This document shows, piece by piece, positions 43,482 through 55,473 of a DNA stretch of 64,000 bases. The stretch is from Alligator mississippiensis (Eukaryota; Chordata; Crocodylia; Alligatoridae): NCBI RefSeq assembly GCF_030867095.1, contig NC_081832.1:35039756-35103755 (forward strand). Reading direction: 5' to 3'. The position numbers were made by a program, and so were the translations under genes. The number at the start of each line of letters is the position of its first letter. Positions within the stretch are counted from its first letter, which is position 1. The notes beneath the pieces were generated by a model. That model saw only the letters and a list, made by a program, of their open reading frames with translations, was not told the DNA's origin and did not search any database.

Positions 43482-45275
43482 TAGATTTCATAGACATTAG
43501 GGCTGGAAGGGACCTCAGAAGATCATCGAGTCCAGCCCCCTGCCCAAAGGGCAGGAAGTCAGCTGGGGTCATAGGATCCCAGCAAGATAAGCATCCAGTT
43601 TGCTCTTGAAGGTGTTCAATGTAGGCACTTGAACCACCTCCGGTGGCAGGCTGTTCCAGACCTTGGGGGCTCGGACAGTAAAGAAATTCTTCCTTATGTC
43701 CAGCCTGAAATGATCTTGTAGTAGTTTACGACTGTTCGACCTAGTCGTCATCCCTAGGGGCGCTCTGGTGAACAAACGTTCCCCCAGATACTGGTGGTCA
43801 CCCCTGATAAACTTATAGGTGGCCATCAGATCACCCCTGAGCCTGCGCTTTTCCAGGCTAAAGAGCCCCAGGGCTCTCAGCCTGTCATCATAGGGTCTGC
43901 TTCCCTGACCTCTGATCATGCGCATGGCTCTTCTCTGGACTCTCCCAAGCTTCCCCACATCCTTTTTGAATTGTGGAGCCCAAAACTGGACACAGTACTC
44001 CAGCTGCGGCCTCACCAAGGCCGAGTACAAGGGAAGAATGACGTCCCGGGATTTGCTTGAGAAGCATCTATGGATGCAAGCCAGCGTTTTGGTCACTTTA
44101 CTAGCCGCAGCATCGCATTGCAGGCTCACGTTCATCTTGTGGTCAATGATGACCCCCAAGTCTCTTTCTTCCATAGTGCTAGCTAGCGTAGCACTGCCGA
44201 GCCTATAAGGATTTTGCGGGTTTTTCTTCCCAAGGTGGAGAACCTTGCATTTATCGGCGTTGAACACCATCAGATTCTCGTCTGCCCACTTGCTGAGCCT
44301 GTCCAGGTCAGCCTGGATCACCTGCCTGTCTTCTGGTGTGGATGCTTTGCCCCAAAGTTTGGTGTCATCAGCAAACTTGGCCAGTCTGCTTCCGATTCCA
44401 GTGTCCACATCATTAATGAAGATGTTCAACAGTATGGGTCCAAGGTCAGAGCCTTGGGGGACCCCACTGGTCACAGGACACCATGATGAGTGACTTCCAT
44501 CAATTACTACCCTCTGGGTCCAAACACGGAGCCAATTTTCCAGCCAGTGGATCATGGAGGACCCAAGGCAACAATTGGCCAGTTTCTCCAAGAGGTGATC
44601 ATGGGATACCAGATCAAAGGCTTTTTTGAAGTCAAGATATATGACATCAATCTCTTCTCCCTGGTCCAGGTGATAGGTCACCTGGTCGTAGAAGGAAATG
44701 AGATTGGTCAAGCAAGACCTACCCGCGACAAACCCGTGCTGGCTATCCCTTAAGATGTTGGCATCGGCCAGTCCATTAAGGATGGTCTCTTTAATAAACG
44801 TTTCTAAGATCTTCCCTGGGATAGAAGTCAGGCTAATGGGCCTATAGTTAGCCGGATCCACTTTCCTCCCTTTTTGAAGATAGGCACCACATTGGCCTTC
44901 TTCCAGTCTTCGGGCACTACACCAGAGCGCCAAGAGTTTTCAAAGATCCACGCTAGAGGCTGGGCTATGATGCTCACCAGCTCCTTGAGTACCCTGGGGT
45001 GAAGATTGTCAGGGCCGGCTGACTTGAAGGTATCCAGCTTCTCAAGATGTTCCTTCACGAAGTCAGGAATGGAGGGCAGGGGATCACCCTCATGCCGTAG
45101 CGGGCATGGGCATCCCATGGGACTGATGAAAGACCGACGCAAAGTACCCATTTAATAGGTTCGCTTTTTCCTGGGCATCAGTTGTCAGTTGCCCCATCTG
45201 GTTCAGCAGGGGTCCAATGTTGCCCCTTTTGTTACCTTTTGTTTCTTTCCTGTAAACTGGTTTATTTTCTGCCAA
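43482..45275 (-). mobile_element. CR1 LINE in DELE1 intron 5, antisense to the gene
   Basis: The 3' end lies at 43482-43560 (CATAGATTTCATAGACATTA, the complement of the usual CR1 tail). The copy runs back to about 45275, within the linker between endonuclease and RT, so it lacks ORF1 and the endonuclease. It is close in sequence to the CR1 at 12-15 kb. Confidence 0.9.
43569..45275 (-). pseudogene. CR1 ORF2 reverse transcriptase part
   Basis: The minus-strand frame 44933-43569 is open for 454 codons to the natural stop. It keeps NYRPISLTSIPGK, IYLDFKKAFDLVSHD, SGVPQGSDLGPILLNIFIND and FADDTKLWGKA, then the C-terminal region ending LDAYLAGIL. The upstream part (45275-44828: NIGPLLNQMGQLTTDAQEKA and AGPDNLHPRVLKEL) lies in two other frames, with a frameshift near 44870-44930 and a small deletion near 45090-45110. 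The palm motifs are complete, but the protein start is lost. Confidence 0.88.
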
Positions 45276-45538
45276 GCTTTCTAGCTGGAGTGTGAAAAGT
45301 TACGCAGACTCCAGTGTTTCTTCTCATCAAGCTTTTATTACTGTATCTAAACAGCTGATGAGCTCTGTTGTATCATTGTTGGCTTGTTCTGGCTCAGCTG
45401 AAATGAAACTTTATTAGTAAACTGTTGGCATTTATCATCCCAGCCAGGGATATCATTTTTCCTATACCCTCTGGGGATACTATTCTTGGCACATCTAAGA
45501 AGGATGTCACAAAATGCAGTGTAAAAGCATTCACAGCT

Positions 45539-46765
45539 TGTCACGGCAGGGTCCTACAGGAGGGCCGTGATCTCCTTAAGGCCCCTTTCCTCCATGCCAA
45601 GTCAGCCCAAGAGCACCCTCTGATTCTTGCCTGCCACGTCTTTGCTGTTTAGCTAAGTTTGGGAGGCTGCTTTACGTCGTCTTGGACACGGTTCATTGCG
45701 ACTTCTGTCCCCGTGGACCTCCGGGCCCCTTGTGAGTCTTGTCCTGCAAATGGGTGCTTTGGGGCACCCTAGCCTTAGGGGCTATGCGTGGCTCCAACCA
45801 CCCCTTATACCACACCCCAAGCCTTGCAGCTGGAATAGACGTTGGTCTGTCAATATACACTCGCCCTCTCTGGGGCCTCTCCGTAGCGCTGCCCTCTCTC
45901 AGGGATCCTCTGCAGTGCCGCCTTCTCTCTGGGGCCTTTGCAGTAACGCCGCCTTTCTCTCCAGGGCCTTCTCCACAATGCTGCCCCTTCTGATAATACT
46001 GCCCCCTTCTCTGGGGCTCCTCAGTACTGCTGCCTTCTCCTCAGGCCTTCTTAAGTGCTGCCCCCTTCTCTGGGGCCTCCTCGGTAAAGCCCCCCATCTC
46101 TCGGGGCCACCACACTGCTACCCCTCTTCTCCGGGGCTCACCACCGTGCTACGCCCTTCCTCAGGGGCTCGCCACGCCCGCACTGGGGCTTCTCAATAGT
46201 GCCCCCTCTCTGGGGCTCACCACACCCGCACTGGGGCTTCTCAGTAGTGCCCCCTCTCTGGGGCTGGGGTCTATACACCCCGTACGCCGCGCCCTCACTG
46301 GCGCTGGGGTCCCCACGCTGCTGTGGGTGCCCTATGAGGCCTCCTCCAACCCCTAATAGCCTCACCCAAACCACCGGTGAAACAACAACAAAGCAAAACA
46401 CAAGCCCCTAGGCTGTAACATAACTTAAAGCCGCCTGGCTAAAACCATGTTGCTCAGACATCTTAGAGCTGCCATCCTTTACTCAGCTTAAGCTGTACCT
46501 GTGGTCAGGCTTCTTCTCGCATCCTGGCCTAGGAGGTCCTGCCTCTCTGGCTGCTGGCAGGGAACTTGCTTGGTCTCATCTCCTGGGCTTTATAAGAGCC
46601 TGGCCCTGCCCCTTACAGCCAGCTGACTGCTGGCAGGTGTGGGTTGTTTGCTGACTCCAGTTGCCCTGGCAACCACCAGCTGGGCTCCTTATTCCCTCAC
46701 TGCTAGGGTCCCTTCCCTAGCAGTTTCTCCTCCTTAGGAGCAGGGCACCTCAGTGCTCTGCAACA
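45539..46765. repeat. LTR-like dispersed repeat, copy B (1227 bp)
   Basis: Starts TGTCACGGCAGGGTCCTACA and ends CTCTGCAACA, like copy A. It is about 410 bp longer because the internal run of TCTCTGGGGC-CTTCTCAGTA-type repeats (about 45840-46270) has expanded. Flanks are CAGCT and CAGTG. No coding capacity. Confidence 0.65.
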
Positions 46766-46838
46766 CAGTGTTCCATGTGTTCAGCAGTGATTCAGCAACA
46801 GAATTTGTATCGGTTCTGAATTTTTCCCCACCTAGCTT

Positions 46839-47226
46839 TGTGAAAGCTCCACCTAAGTAAGGGGCAGGCAGAATAGGACAGCCCACCAGGTACTTTCATC
46901 CAGCCTATGGAGCCCACCAACAAATTGCACCCCACCCAGCCCTTCCACCCATAAGGGTGGGAGCAAGACACCTATGGTTTATGGAATATACCTTTAAGGG
47001 GTGAGCAGTGGGATGACCCAGTCTCTCCCCCTGATGTCCCGTGGGTGTGGTTTGTGGTGAAGCATAGTTGTAGTTCTCCCTGTTGCTGAATCCTGTTCCT
47101 AATAAAGATAAAGCTGTTTACCACCCCACCAATCTCTGCTGAATAGTGACTCAAGGATAGAACCCCAAAGGCATGGGAGTCTGAGTGAGTGCCCCACCCC
47201 TGGAACCCAGTGGCACAAAGTAAACA
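46839..47226 (+). repeat. Probable 5' LTR of the plus-strand Gypsy element
   Basis: The segment ends AAGTAAACA, five bases before the primer site, and contains AATAAA at 47099. The left border is set at TGTGAAAGCTCC and is uncertain. No second copy lies downstream, because the element is truncated near 53545. Confidence 0.45.
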
Positions 47227-47231
47227 TTATA

Positions 47232-47249
47232 TGGGTGTCAGAAGTGACC
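47232..47249 (+). other. Gypsy primer binding site, tRNA-Leu type
   Basis: TGGGTGTCAGAAGTGACC fits the TGGTGTCAGAAGTG form used by many Gypsy elements that prime with tRNA-Leu, with an extra G. Confidence 0.6.
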
Positions 47250-47320
47250 CATCCGTCAGTGGAGTCACCAGCAGCCTGATTAAGGGGGTTACAGTTTTCA
47301 TTCAAAAGAGAAAAAAAAAA

Positions 47321-47777
47321 ATGGAGCATTTCAAACCTCCATCAGCATTATCCTTTACTGGAAATCTTGGGGAGAATTGGAAGAGATGGGACAGAAACTT
47401 TGATTATACCTTGCAGTCACAAAGGCTGAGGAAGAGGCAGAGGATTATAAAATTGTAGTCATAGTTAACTGCATTGGGGATAAAGCCCTAGAAATTTACA
47501 GCAACATGAAAGGGGTGTTTGCAGACCCTAACAACAAAACCCTTAGGAGGTGCTTACAGCATTCAAGAACTACTACAAGCCCAGAAAAAAAACCAAAAAA
47601 ACTGTCTTTAAACGGTATCAGTTCTGGCAACTTGGATACAATGAGGCTGCAGCCATAGATGATTTTGTTACAGAGCTCAGAAGCAGAGCACAGCATTGTG
47701 AATTTGTACTTGCTGAGGATGTTATGTTGAGGGACAAAATTGTCTTTAGCATAACTGACTGCAAACTCAAAAGATAG
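47321..47777 (+). pseudogene. Ty3/Gypsy gag relic
   Basis: After the poly-A run the ATG at 47321 opens FKPPSALSFTGNLGENWKRW, a typical vertebrate Gypsy Gag opening. After a stop at 47456, the text shifts frame near 47540 and continues as FKRYQFWQLGYNEAAAIDDF and LRSRAQHCEF up to a stop at 47775-47777. The nucleocapsid part follows after an LTR-like insertion (CRRSQ...CNVC-type residues near 48475-48525). Gag would form the particle; this copy is broken in at least two places. Confidence 0.72.
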
Positions 47778-47829
47778 GCTTCTGGAAAATCCCTCCCTCA
47801 CCCTAGTGGCGTGGGAGAAAACTCCCTGG

Positions 47830-48413
47830 AGTTCGTTGTCTAGCTGCATAGGAATCAGGTAACACGAGTAAAGGCTTTTACTGCAGTTTATTTGCTCGAG
47901 CAAATGACCATAAGCCAGCAAAGAGGCAAAATGGCCTCCCCTAAAGGGTGGGGCATTCTTTTATACTTTTTACAATTAGGCAAGACTACAGGGTTAACAA
48001 AAGCAATACTTGAGCGGTGCTTTACAAATCTTTGTAACAGCATATTTCTATTAAGCTGAACTAGCACTTTTTAAAAGCTAAAAGTTAAGTAACAGTAACA
48101 TTATGATATGTTAACAAAACCTTGCACAGTAGTAGATACTTCTTAAGGACACAATCACTGTACTTAGAACAATGGCTTCTTTGTCTTATCTTGCTTCTTG
48201 CTGTAGCTGATTTTCCAGCACACAGACACAGATCCACTTGCTGCATTTTACTCAGAAAATGCTTAACACAGTTAAAATGATTACTTGACACAAGCAAAAG
48301 CTTAGCTATCATTCTGCCTTGTGGTCAGCGGCATTGGTAGGCCACAGGTCATGCCTTGTATTCAGCTGCAAAGCTAATACTTCTTAATAATCCAAATTAT
48401 TGTTAACCTAACA
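47830..48413 (-). repeat. LTR-like insertion inside the Gypsy gag region
   Basis: Gypsy homology is lost after about 47780-47830 and returns at about 48430. The insert closes with ATTATTGTTAACCTAACA, the same end as the outer LTR at 28377 and 29415, and has TTTATT near 47888. The left end is not sharply defined and I cannot show a target duplication. Confidence 0.45.
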
Positions 48414-48479
48414 GTATGCTATCAGAAAACTATTCTATTTCAGGGTAAGAACAAACATGCTCACTACAGCTCCAAAGTC

Positions 48480-48757
48480 TGTAGAAGGAGTCAGTACCCT
48501 ATATATGGGTGCAATGTCTGCAAAGCAGTACTCACAGACCTTTGATAACCAGAAGGCCTAGTATAGCACAGTCATGATTGCTGGCTTGCTAGTTGCTTTT
48601 AAGTTAGATACTGGAACAGAAGCAAACACTGTCCCAGCAGATGTAGCAAAGGCTTTGCAAGGAAAAGTATGGAAGACTCCAGTTCATGTTACATGGGTTG
48701 CATTTGGTGGTACATGCATCAAACCACAAGGTGCAATCATTGCACGCTGCAAATCTG
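48480..48757 (+). pseudogene. Gypsy nucleocapsid end and retropepsin, first part
   Basis: The frame 48574-48762 holds VAFKLDTGTEANTVP, the active-site LDTG block of a retropepsin. It runs to RCKS at 48757, where the inverted-repeat element is inserted. The reading frame resumes at 51577 on the far side. Confidence 0.72.
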
Positions 48758-51576
48758 ACTAGGCTGAAGTTGGTTCCTTATTCCCGGTCCCTTATTCCCA
48801 GTTCCTTTTTCAAAAAAAATCTAGACCCAATAAAAACTTATTATTAGTGAATTACACATTCCAAAGAGACAGAATTTCATTAGCTATGCATATGTACTAA
48901 TTAACATGTAAAATAATATCCCACGTCAAGTACAGAGCCCTAAACAAAGGTCAGATTAGGATGGGATTGTGGGGCAAATACTTCTTGGGCCACCCCAAAT
49001 TGTGGCGATGCCACTGGGTGACTGTCCCAAAGAACCATGACCCACCCAGCCCAAAGCAAGCATGGTTTGGCCGTGCCAAGCTGCCAACTAACAGCTCCCA
49101 TGCCCACTATACTTAGTATAATGTATAATGCCTTGAATAAGGAACTGGCTTTCGGGCTGGGATTCTGGCTAGAAATTCTGCTTGGGCTACACATCAGAAT
49201 ACATCTGCGCAACCGGGGAACTGTCCTGGACATCTGTGACTAGAGACTTGCCCGGCCCAAAGCACGGTTTGGCCGTGCCAGGGTGCCAACAGACAGCACC
49301 ACAGCCACTGTGCTAAATCTATGGAACTGAATAAGGAACTGGATTATGGGCTAGGATTATACCCAGCAGTCTTCTTGGGCCACCCCAGACTGCACCTCTG
49401 TGACACTGAGGGACTCTCACGGACATCTCTGAACAGAAACCTGCCCACCCCAAAACACCATTTGACCATGACAGGGTGCCAACTGACACCGCCCCCCCTG
49501 ACACTGTGCTAAGTATATGGAACCGAATAAGGAACTGGATTGCGGACTGGGATTATACCCAGAAATCCTTCTTGGGCAACCCCAGAACAAATCTTTGTGC
49601 CACCAGGGGACATTGCTGGACATTTCTGACTAGAAACTTGGCCACCCCAAAGCACGGTTTGGCTGTGCCCACCTGCCTACAGACAGCACCCCAGCCACTG
49701 TTCTAAGCATAGGGTCTTGAATTAGGAATCGATACGTGGGCTGGGATTAGAGATGGAAATGCTTCTTGGGCCACCCCATGCCATGACTCTGCAGCACCGG
49801 GCCACTCTCCTGGACACCTCTAACCAGAATCTTGCCTGGCCCAAAGTGCAGCTTGGCAGTGCCAGGTTGCCAACTGACAGCCCCCCATTCCCACTGTATG
49901 AAATGCATTGGCTTAAATAAGGAATTGGTTTTTGGGCTGGGATTATACTTAGAAATCCTTTTTGGGCCGCCCCATGGCATACCTGTGTCCCCAGAGGACT
50001 CTCGTGGACATCTTTGGCCAGTGACTTGCCCAGCCCAAAACACGGTTTGGCGGTGCCCAGCTGCTATCTGATAGCCCCCCAGCCACTGTTCTAAATATAA
50101 TGGATCGAATAAGGAACGGTTTTTTGGGCTGGGAGGGATGGAGGTGCGAGTAGAGCGGGGTGGGGGGAGGGGGGGCATGGGGCCAGTACCTGCGCCCTTC
50201 TCCCCACACCCCAGAGTGCGGTTTCTTCATGCCATGCCCACTGCACTAAATATACTGGCTCAAATAAGGAATTTATTTTGGACCGCCAGTGGTAGAGTCC
50301 CTGGATGGCAGCTTTGGGTGAGATTCCCTTCCCAAGTGACATGACTAGGAGGGAGCACACCAGGTTGGTTTGCCTCTGACTGTGACTGGCCCCATGCCCC
50401 CCCTTTTCCCATCCCGCTCTCCCTGCATCTCTGTCCCGCTGCTTCAGATCTGAACCCAAGCCACCCCCCCCAAAACCGCTTCAGGTCCAACCACACTCCC
50501 CTCCTCCCTCCCACCACTTCAGGCCAGACAGTACTCTGGTCGGGGATGCCCAGGAGAATTGCCCAGTGCCACAGAGTCATAGAGTAGGACGGCCCAACAA
50601 GGACTTCCATGTCTAATCCCAGCCCAAAAAACAGTTCCTTAGTCAAGCCATTATACTTAGAATAGTGGCTGGGGGGCCATCAGATAGCAGCAGGGCATGG
50701 CCAAACCAGGTTTTGGGCTGGGCAAGTCTCTGGTCAAAAATGTCCAGGAGAGTTCCCCAGTAGCACAGAGGTAAACCAAGGAGTAACCCAAAAAGGATTT
50801 CTAAATATAATCCCAGCCCAAAAGCCAATTCCTTATTCAAGCCAATGTATTTCATACAGTGGGAATGGAGGGCTGTCAATTGGCAGCCTGGCACCACCAA
50901 TCTCTGCTTTCGACCAGGCAAGATTCTGGTTAGAGGTGTCCAGGAGAGTGGCCCAGTGCCGCAGAGTCATGGCATGGGGTGGCCCAAGAAGCATTTCCAT
51001 CTCTAATCCCAGCCCACCAACCAATTCCTAATTCAAGACCATATACTTAGCACAGTGGCTGGGGTACTGTCTGTTGGCAGCCTGGCATAGCCAAACTGCA
51101 CCTTGGGCTGGGCAAGTCTCTGGTCACAGATTTCCAGGACAGTCCCCCAGTTGCGCAGAGGTATTCTGATGTGTAGCCCAAGCAGAATTTCTAGCCATAA
51201 TCCCAGCGTTCCTTATTCAAGCCATTATACTTAGTATAGTGGGCACGGGGCTGTTAGTTGGCAGCCTGGCATGGCCAAACCGTGCTTTGGGCCAGGCAGG
51301 ATTGTGTTCATGGTTCTTTGGGACAGCCCCCCAGTGGCATCACCATGAAATTTGGGGTGGCCCAAGAAGTATGTTGCCCCATAATCCCATTGTTTAGGGC
51401 TCTGTACTTGATGAGAGATATTATTTTTCATATTAATTAGTACATATGCATAGCTAATGAAATTCTCTCTTTGGGATGTGTAATTCATTAATAACAAGTT
51501 TTTATTGGGTCTAGATTAGCTTTGAAAAGGGAACGGGGATTAGGGAACCGGGAATAAGGAACCAAGGTCAGTCTCA
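48758..51576. mobile_element. Inverted-repeat element built of ~195 bp units (2819 bp)
   Basis: It is flanked by TGCAAATCTG (48748-48757) and TGTAAATCTG (51577-51586), a 10-bp target duplication with one mismatch. Ends are inverted copies: left CTAGGCTGAAGTTGGTTCCT and right (complement) TGAGACTGACCTTGGTTCCT; the likeness continues for about 180 bp. Inside, about six units in minus orientation (48960-50110) and about four to five in plus orientation (50525-51400) face each other around a GC-rich core (50110-50520). No frame encodes a transposase. It cuts the protease frame of a Gypsy element. The 9-11 bp duplication resembles Mutator-like elements; hAT (8 bp) fits less well. Confidence 0.85.
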
Positions 51577-53000
51577 TGTAAATCTGGTGCTAATGAATCC
51601 GATTTAACCTTTTATGTAATAGACAATAGTGACCCACCAATACTTGGTAGGGTGGCCTGCACCACCATAGACTTTATCAGATGACTCCATGGAACGGCTC
51701 CGACAGCACCTGCAACCAAGGCAGACCTTCTCAAATGATACCCGGATGTTTTTGAAGGTTTGGGCTAATTTCCTGGTACCCATCACATCTATGTCGACCC
51801 AACGGTACCACCAGTTGTACATGGGTGTAGAAAAATTCCCTATGCAACCCTAGGCAAGTTGAAGCCTACCCTCAAAAAGCTGGAAGAGAAGCTGTGGGAG
51901 TTATTACAAAGGTGACTAAACCCACGCCCTGGCTCAATACCCTTGTGATCACACAGAAGGACTGTTCGCTATGACTTTGTTTAGACCCACAAGACCTCAA
52001 CAAGGCAGTGCTGAGGCAGCACTTTTGGATTCCCACTGTAGAAGATGTGCAGAAGAGCTTGTCAGGTAAGAAGCTGTTCACCATTCTTGATGAAAAGGAT
52101 GGCTACTGGCAAGTCAAATTGGACAAGTTATCAACAGAGTTGTGCATCTTTAAAACACCCCATGGGGGTGGCACCACTTCAGTTGCCTTTCTTTTAGTGT
52201 TAAGTCAGCTAGCAAAGTATTCCAACAGAAGAATTATGAGAGCTTTGGTGACATTCCAGGAATCCACATAATCACAGACGACATGCACATAGCAGCAACT
52301 ACCAAAGAGGAGCAGGACACTATCCTGAAACAAGTCCTGGAGAGAGCACATCTGAAAGGAGTAAAGTTTAATAAGGACAAAATACAGTTTTTAGTAGACA
52401 GTGTTGATATGGGCCATATCTTCTCACAAGATTGTGTCAAACCAGATGATGACAAAGTGGAAGCCATCAACAGAACAGACAAAAAAGGCTTTCAGAGACT
52501 CTTTGGAATCCTTCAGTACTTGACGCAATACATTCCATACAAGTCAAGCCTGACAGCCCTGCTGAGAGCACTTCTCAGGAATGATTTTATCTGGCAATGG
52601 GAACCTGAGCACCAGGCAGCCCTGGATAAGCTCAATCAAACCATCACAATGTCACCTGTGCTCAGGTACTTCAACCCAGCAGAGCGGCTAGAAATCCAAG
52701 CAGATGTCTCCAAAAACAGCTTAGGAGCATGTCTGTTTCAGCAGAATCAACCAGTTGCATATGCTTTGAGGGCTCTAACACAAACAGAGAGAAATTATGC
52801 ACAGATTGAAAGAGAACTTCTGTCATGGTGAAGACAATTACCACCCATATGTATATGGCACCCAGGTATGGGTCCAGTCAGACCACAAACCCCTGGAAGC
52901 AATTTTTGCAGAGCCCATAGGAAAGGCTCCAGCACGGCTATGGAGGATGCTGTTGCAGCTCCAAAAATGACATCCAGATTCATTATACTAAAGGCAAAGA
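51577..53000 (+). pseudogene. Gypsy protease end, reverse transcriptase and RNase H relic
   Basis: After the insertion the frame gives GANESDLTFYVID, then pre-RT text with several stops. RT follows as QHFWIPTVEDVQKSLSGKKL, LDEKDGYWQVKLD (palm A, Asp kept) and a DDMHIAATTKEE segment (palm C aspartates). Next come HLKGVKFNKDKIQF, FQRLFGILQYLTQYIP and the RNase H entry ERLEIQADVSKNSLGACLFQ, PVAYALRALTQTERNYAQIE. Frames used include 52008-52271 and 52283-52831. Stops and shifts near 51890, 51970, 52270 and 52830 inactivate it. Confidence 0.8.
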
Positions 53001-53545
53001 CATGTTAGTGGCTGACACACTTTCTACAGCCACAACGCTTATTCCTCCTCGTGAACCCGATCTTTTCCACTCAGAGAAGACGATTCACGGTCTGACAGAA
53101 ATGGAGCCACTCATTGGCCATTTACTCCAGCAGTTACAGGAGCACACAAAGTCTGACAAGGCCTTACAAGCCCTTAGAGCGCGGCATCTTAATGGATGGC
53201 CAAGCAGGCAAAAGCAAGTCAAATTTGAATCCCTACTGGCCTCTCAGAGACCAAATCCAGATTCAGAATGATTTGCTTACGATTGGGCCAAAAATAATCA
53301 TTCCAAGTGGTATGAGAGCCAACGTATTGACATTGCTTCACATGCCCCATCAAGCTTGACAAATCATGTATTGGCCTAAAATGAATGCCCACCTCGAGTA
53401 ATGGATTGCAAATTGTGCACCTTGTCAACAGCTCCAGCCCAGTAATCAGAGCCCTTGGCTAGAACTGGCAGCAGACATTTTTGACCTATGGGGACAGTTT
53501 TATTTGATTCTAGTCGACTATTACGCCAAATACACCGACCCTCCA
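53001..53545 (+). pseudogene. Gypsy integrase relic, 3'-truncated
   Basis: The frame 53002-53271 has VADTLSTATT, the usual end of the Gypsy RNase H/linker, followed by linker text. A shifted frame to about 53545 reads CQQLQPSNQSPWLELAADIF and LILVDYYAKYTD, the first catalytic block of integrase. Homology stops at about 53545, so the rest of the core, the C-terminus and the 3' LTR are missing. Confidence 0.72.
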
Positions 53546-54283
53546 TCCCAGTTTTGTTTTTCTGGAGTGCCCATATTCTGGCACCTTACTGGGTACACAT
53601 TGCGAGTTTTTTGGTACTCCAGCCAAAAATGTTGCCTACCCCTGGTTTACACTGATTATTTTCCAATTTACAATTGTTTTAATTGGCTACTGTAACTGAC
53701 AAAATAATATTTTATGATTACTAGATGTTTTGATTCTGTTTTAATACAAAGCCTATTTACCTATGTGTATGAAAAAAAAATGCTAGTGGTACTTAAGGCT
53801 GTATCATTTTAAATTGGTGGTACTCAGTCTACCAGAGTTTGGAACCACTGTCCTATGCCCCCCCCACCCCTCTACACACATGCATCCCCCACCACACACA
53901 CCCATGCCCACACCCCCCCCACCACACACACCCATGCCCTCCTAAACATCCCCCCACTCTTCCCCACCACATCTACACATCCTCGCACCTCATCCTTACA
54001 CTTACTCAACACACCCCGCCATACACACATGGCCCCCTGCACTGTATCATACCCATACACACCCTCCACCATACACTCCCACCCCCCCCCCCACACACAA
54101 TACATGCTCACAGATCCTCCCACCACCATACTCTCCTGCACCCCACCCCCTGGCCAGGGTGAGCCTGTGCATAGGAGGATCTTGTGTTGCCCTGAAAGCA
54201 CCTAATTTTATGGTACAGGGGATTATTGCTGGTATGAGTTAAATTAAACTGCCTTTTGGTGCCCCTCTTTCCTCATTCTGTAG
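53546..54283 (+). other. End of DELE1 intron 5
   Basis: Holds a half hAT-type MITE (about 53785-53850, ending AACCACTG), then a simple C/CA-rich repeat. No gene before the exon at 54284. Confidence 0.5.
53862..54125. repeat. CA/C-rich simple repeat
   Basis: Imperfect runs of CACACCC, CCCATGCCC and ACACACAC with poly-C stretches. It ends about 160 bp before DELE1 exon 6. Confidence 0.8.
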
Positions 54284-54377
54284 GTTAAGACAGCACAGCA
54301 AGAGTGCCTGAAAGAAGCTGTTTCCCAGTTGCAGCAAGTTTTCCAGGCCAACACTTCTACTGCACTCAATATCCTAG
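54284..54377 (+). CDS. DELE1: DELE1 exon 6 (start of the helical repeats)
   Basis: The acceptor CTCATTCTGTAG ends at 54283 and the donor GTAATG starts at 54378. It reads VKTAQQECLKEAVSQLQQVF then QANTSTALNILG, the last Gly split across the junction. The EAV..xQQxFQ and (A)xNxLG pattern matches mammalian DELE1 directly. Residues 159-189. Phase 0 in, phase 1 out. Confidence 0.93.
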
Positions 54378-54990
54378 GTAATGTAGATTGCATCCATTAT
54401 GTTCTTACACAGCAGATTTCTCTTTTCCTGGTAAAAGTTAACTGTCCAGCTTTCTTCCTTTTTTGGAAAGCTTCAGACGTCTTGCAAGACTTTTGTAAAG
54501 ACAGAAGATGTAAACTCCAGAGAACTGGAATCCTTGTACAAGAGCAAATGTCAAGCATCTTAAAAGATCTACTGCCATAGGGTTCCTATAATCTGATTTT
54601 TCTAATATCATATTTCTATTTAGGCATCCTTGTAGCAAGCCTTGCTCTTTAGCATCCTTTGGTACCAACAATGGCCATCTCCATTTTGTTTCCTCTGAAA
54701 AGACCCATCCCACCTTTGTACCGCCCCTGCTGTCATCCAACATGTTAAACTTTGGGACCAGTTGATAGAGAAATTAAGATTTGCACCACTAAGGAGAAGT
54801 TAAGGTTGTGGCAGTAGCTCAGGAAAAATCAGCTGGTTGGTAGCTGCAGGACCAGGGAATGTCAGGGGCTGAGCTGGACATTAACTGAAAGAAACTCCTC
54901 CCCTGCACTCTTGAAAGTTAAATGAGAGAAGGATGGGGGTCTATGACATTCTCAACCACCAGACATACCCTTTTTGGGGGGTAATTCTTT

Positions 54991-55270
54991 CTGGGTCTGT
55001 TTACACAAGATGATTTACTGTGCAGTAGATTAATCTACTGCACAGTAAAGTGTCAACATCTACATGTGTGCACTGCTTACTGTGCAGTAAATTGGTCTGT
55101 GCAATAATTTACCACCTGTATTTACCTTCTACCAGGCTGCTCCCATTGAGAGCAGATTAGCTACCAACAATAAGCATGTGTAGACATGGTCCCAGGGAAG
55201 GCTTACTGTGCAGTATTTATTGCACAATAAGCCTTTATAGCATTAATAGCATATGTAGACACACCCACTG
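54991..55270. mobile_element. MITE-like element with a long palindrome
   Basis: Begins CTGGGTCTGTTTACAC and ends ATGTAGACACACCCACTG, inverted ends related to those at 40399-40876. It contains a perfect 36-bp palindrome at 55014-55049 centred on GATT/AATC and two further CTGTGCAGTA copies. No transposase frame. It lies in DELE1 intron 6. Confidence 0.6.
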
Positions 55271-55473
55271 GCACTGAGCTCTGGAAAAAAGAAATGTTAG
55301 AGTGTTCAGAGCACTGGTGTGGCAAAGTAGACCAAGCTGCTGTAGGATGGAGGTCAGTGAGCTTGGTGGAGAAGAGTTGAGCAGAGGCTGACAAACAGCT
55401 GCTGTGAAACAAAAGTAACGCTCTGTACATTTTCTTTGCTTTTTTTGCTGAATGTGCATTGTTTTCTTACCAG

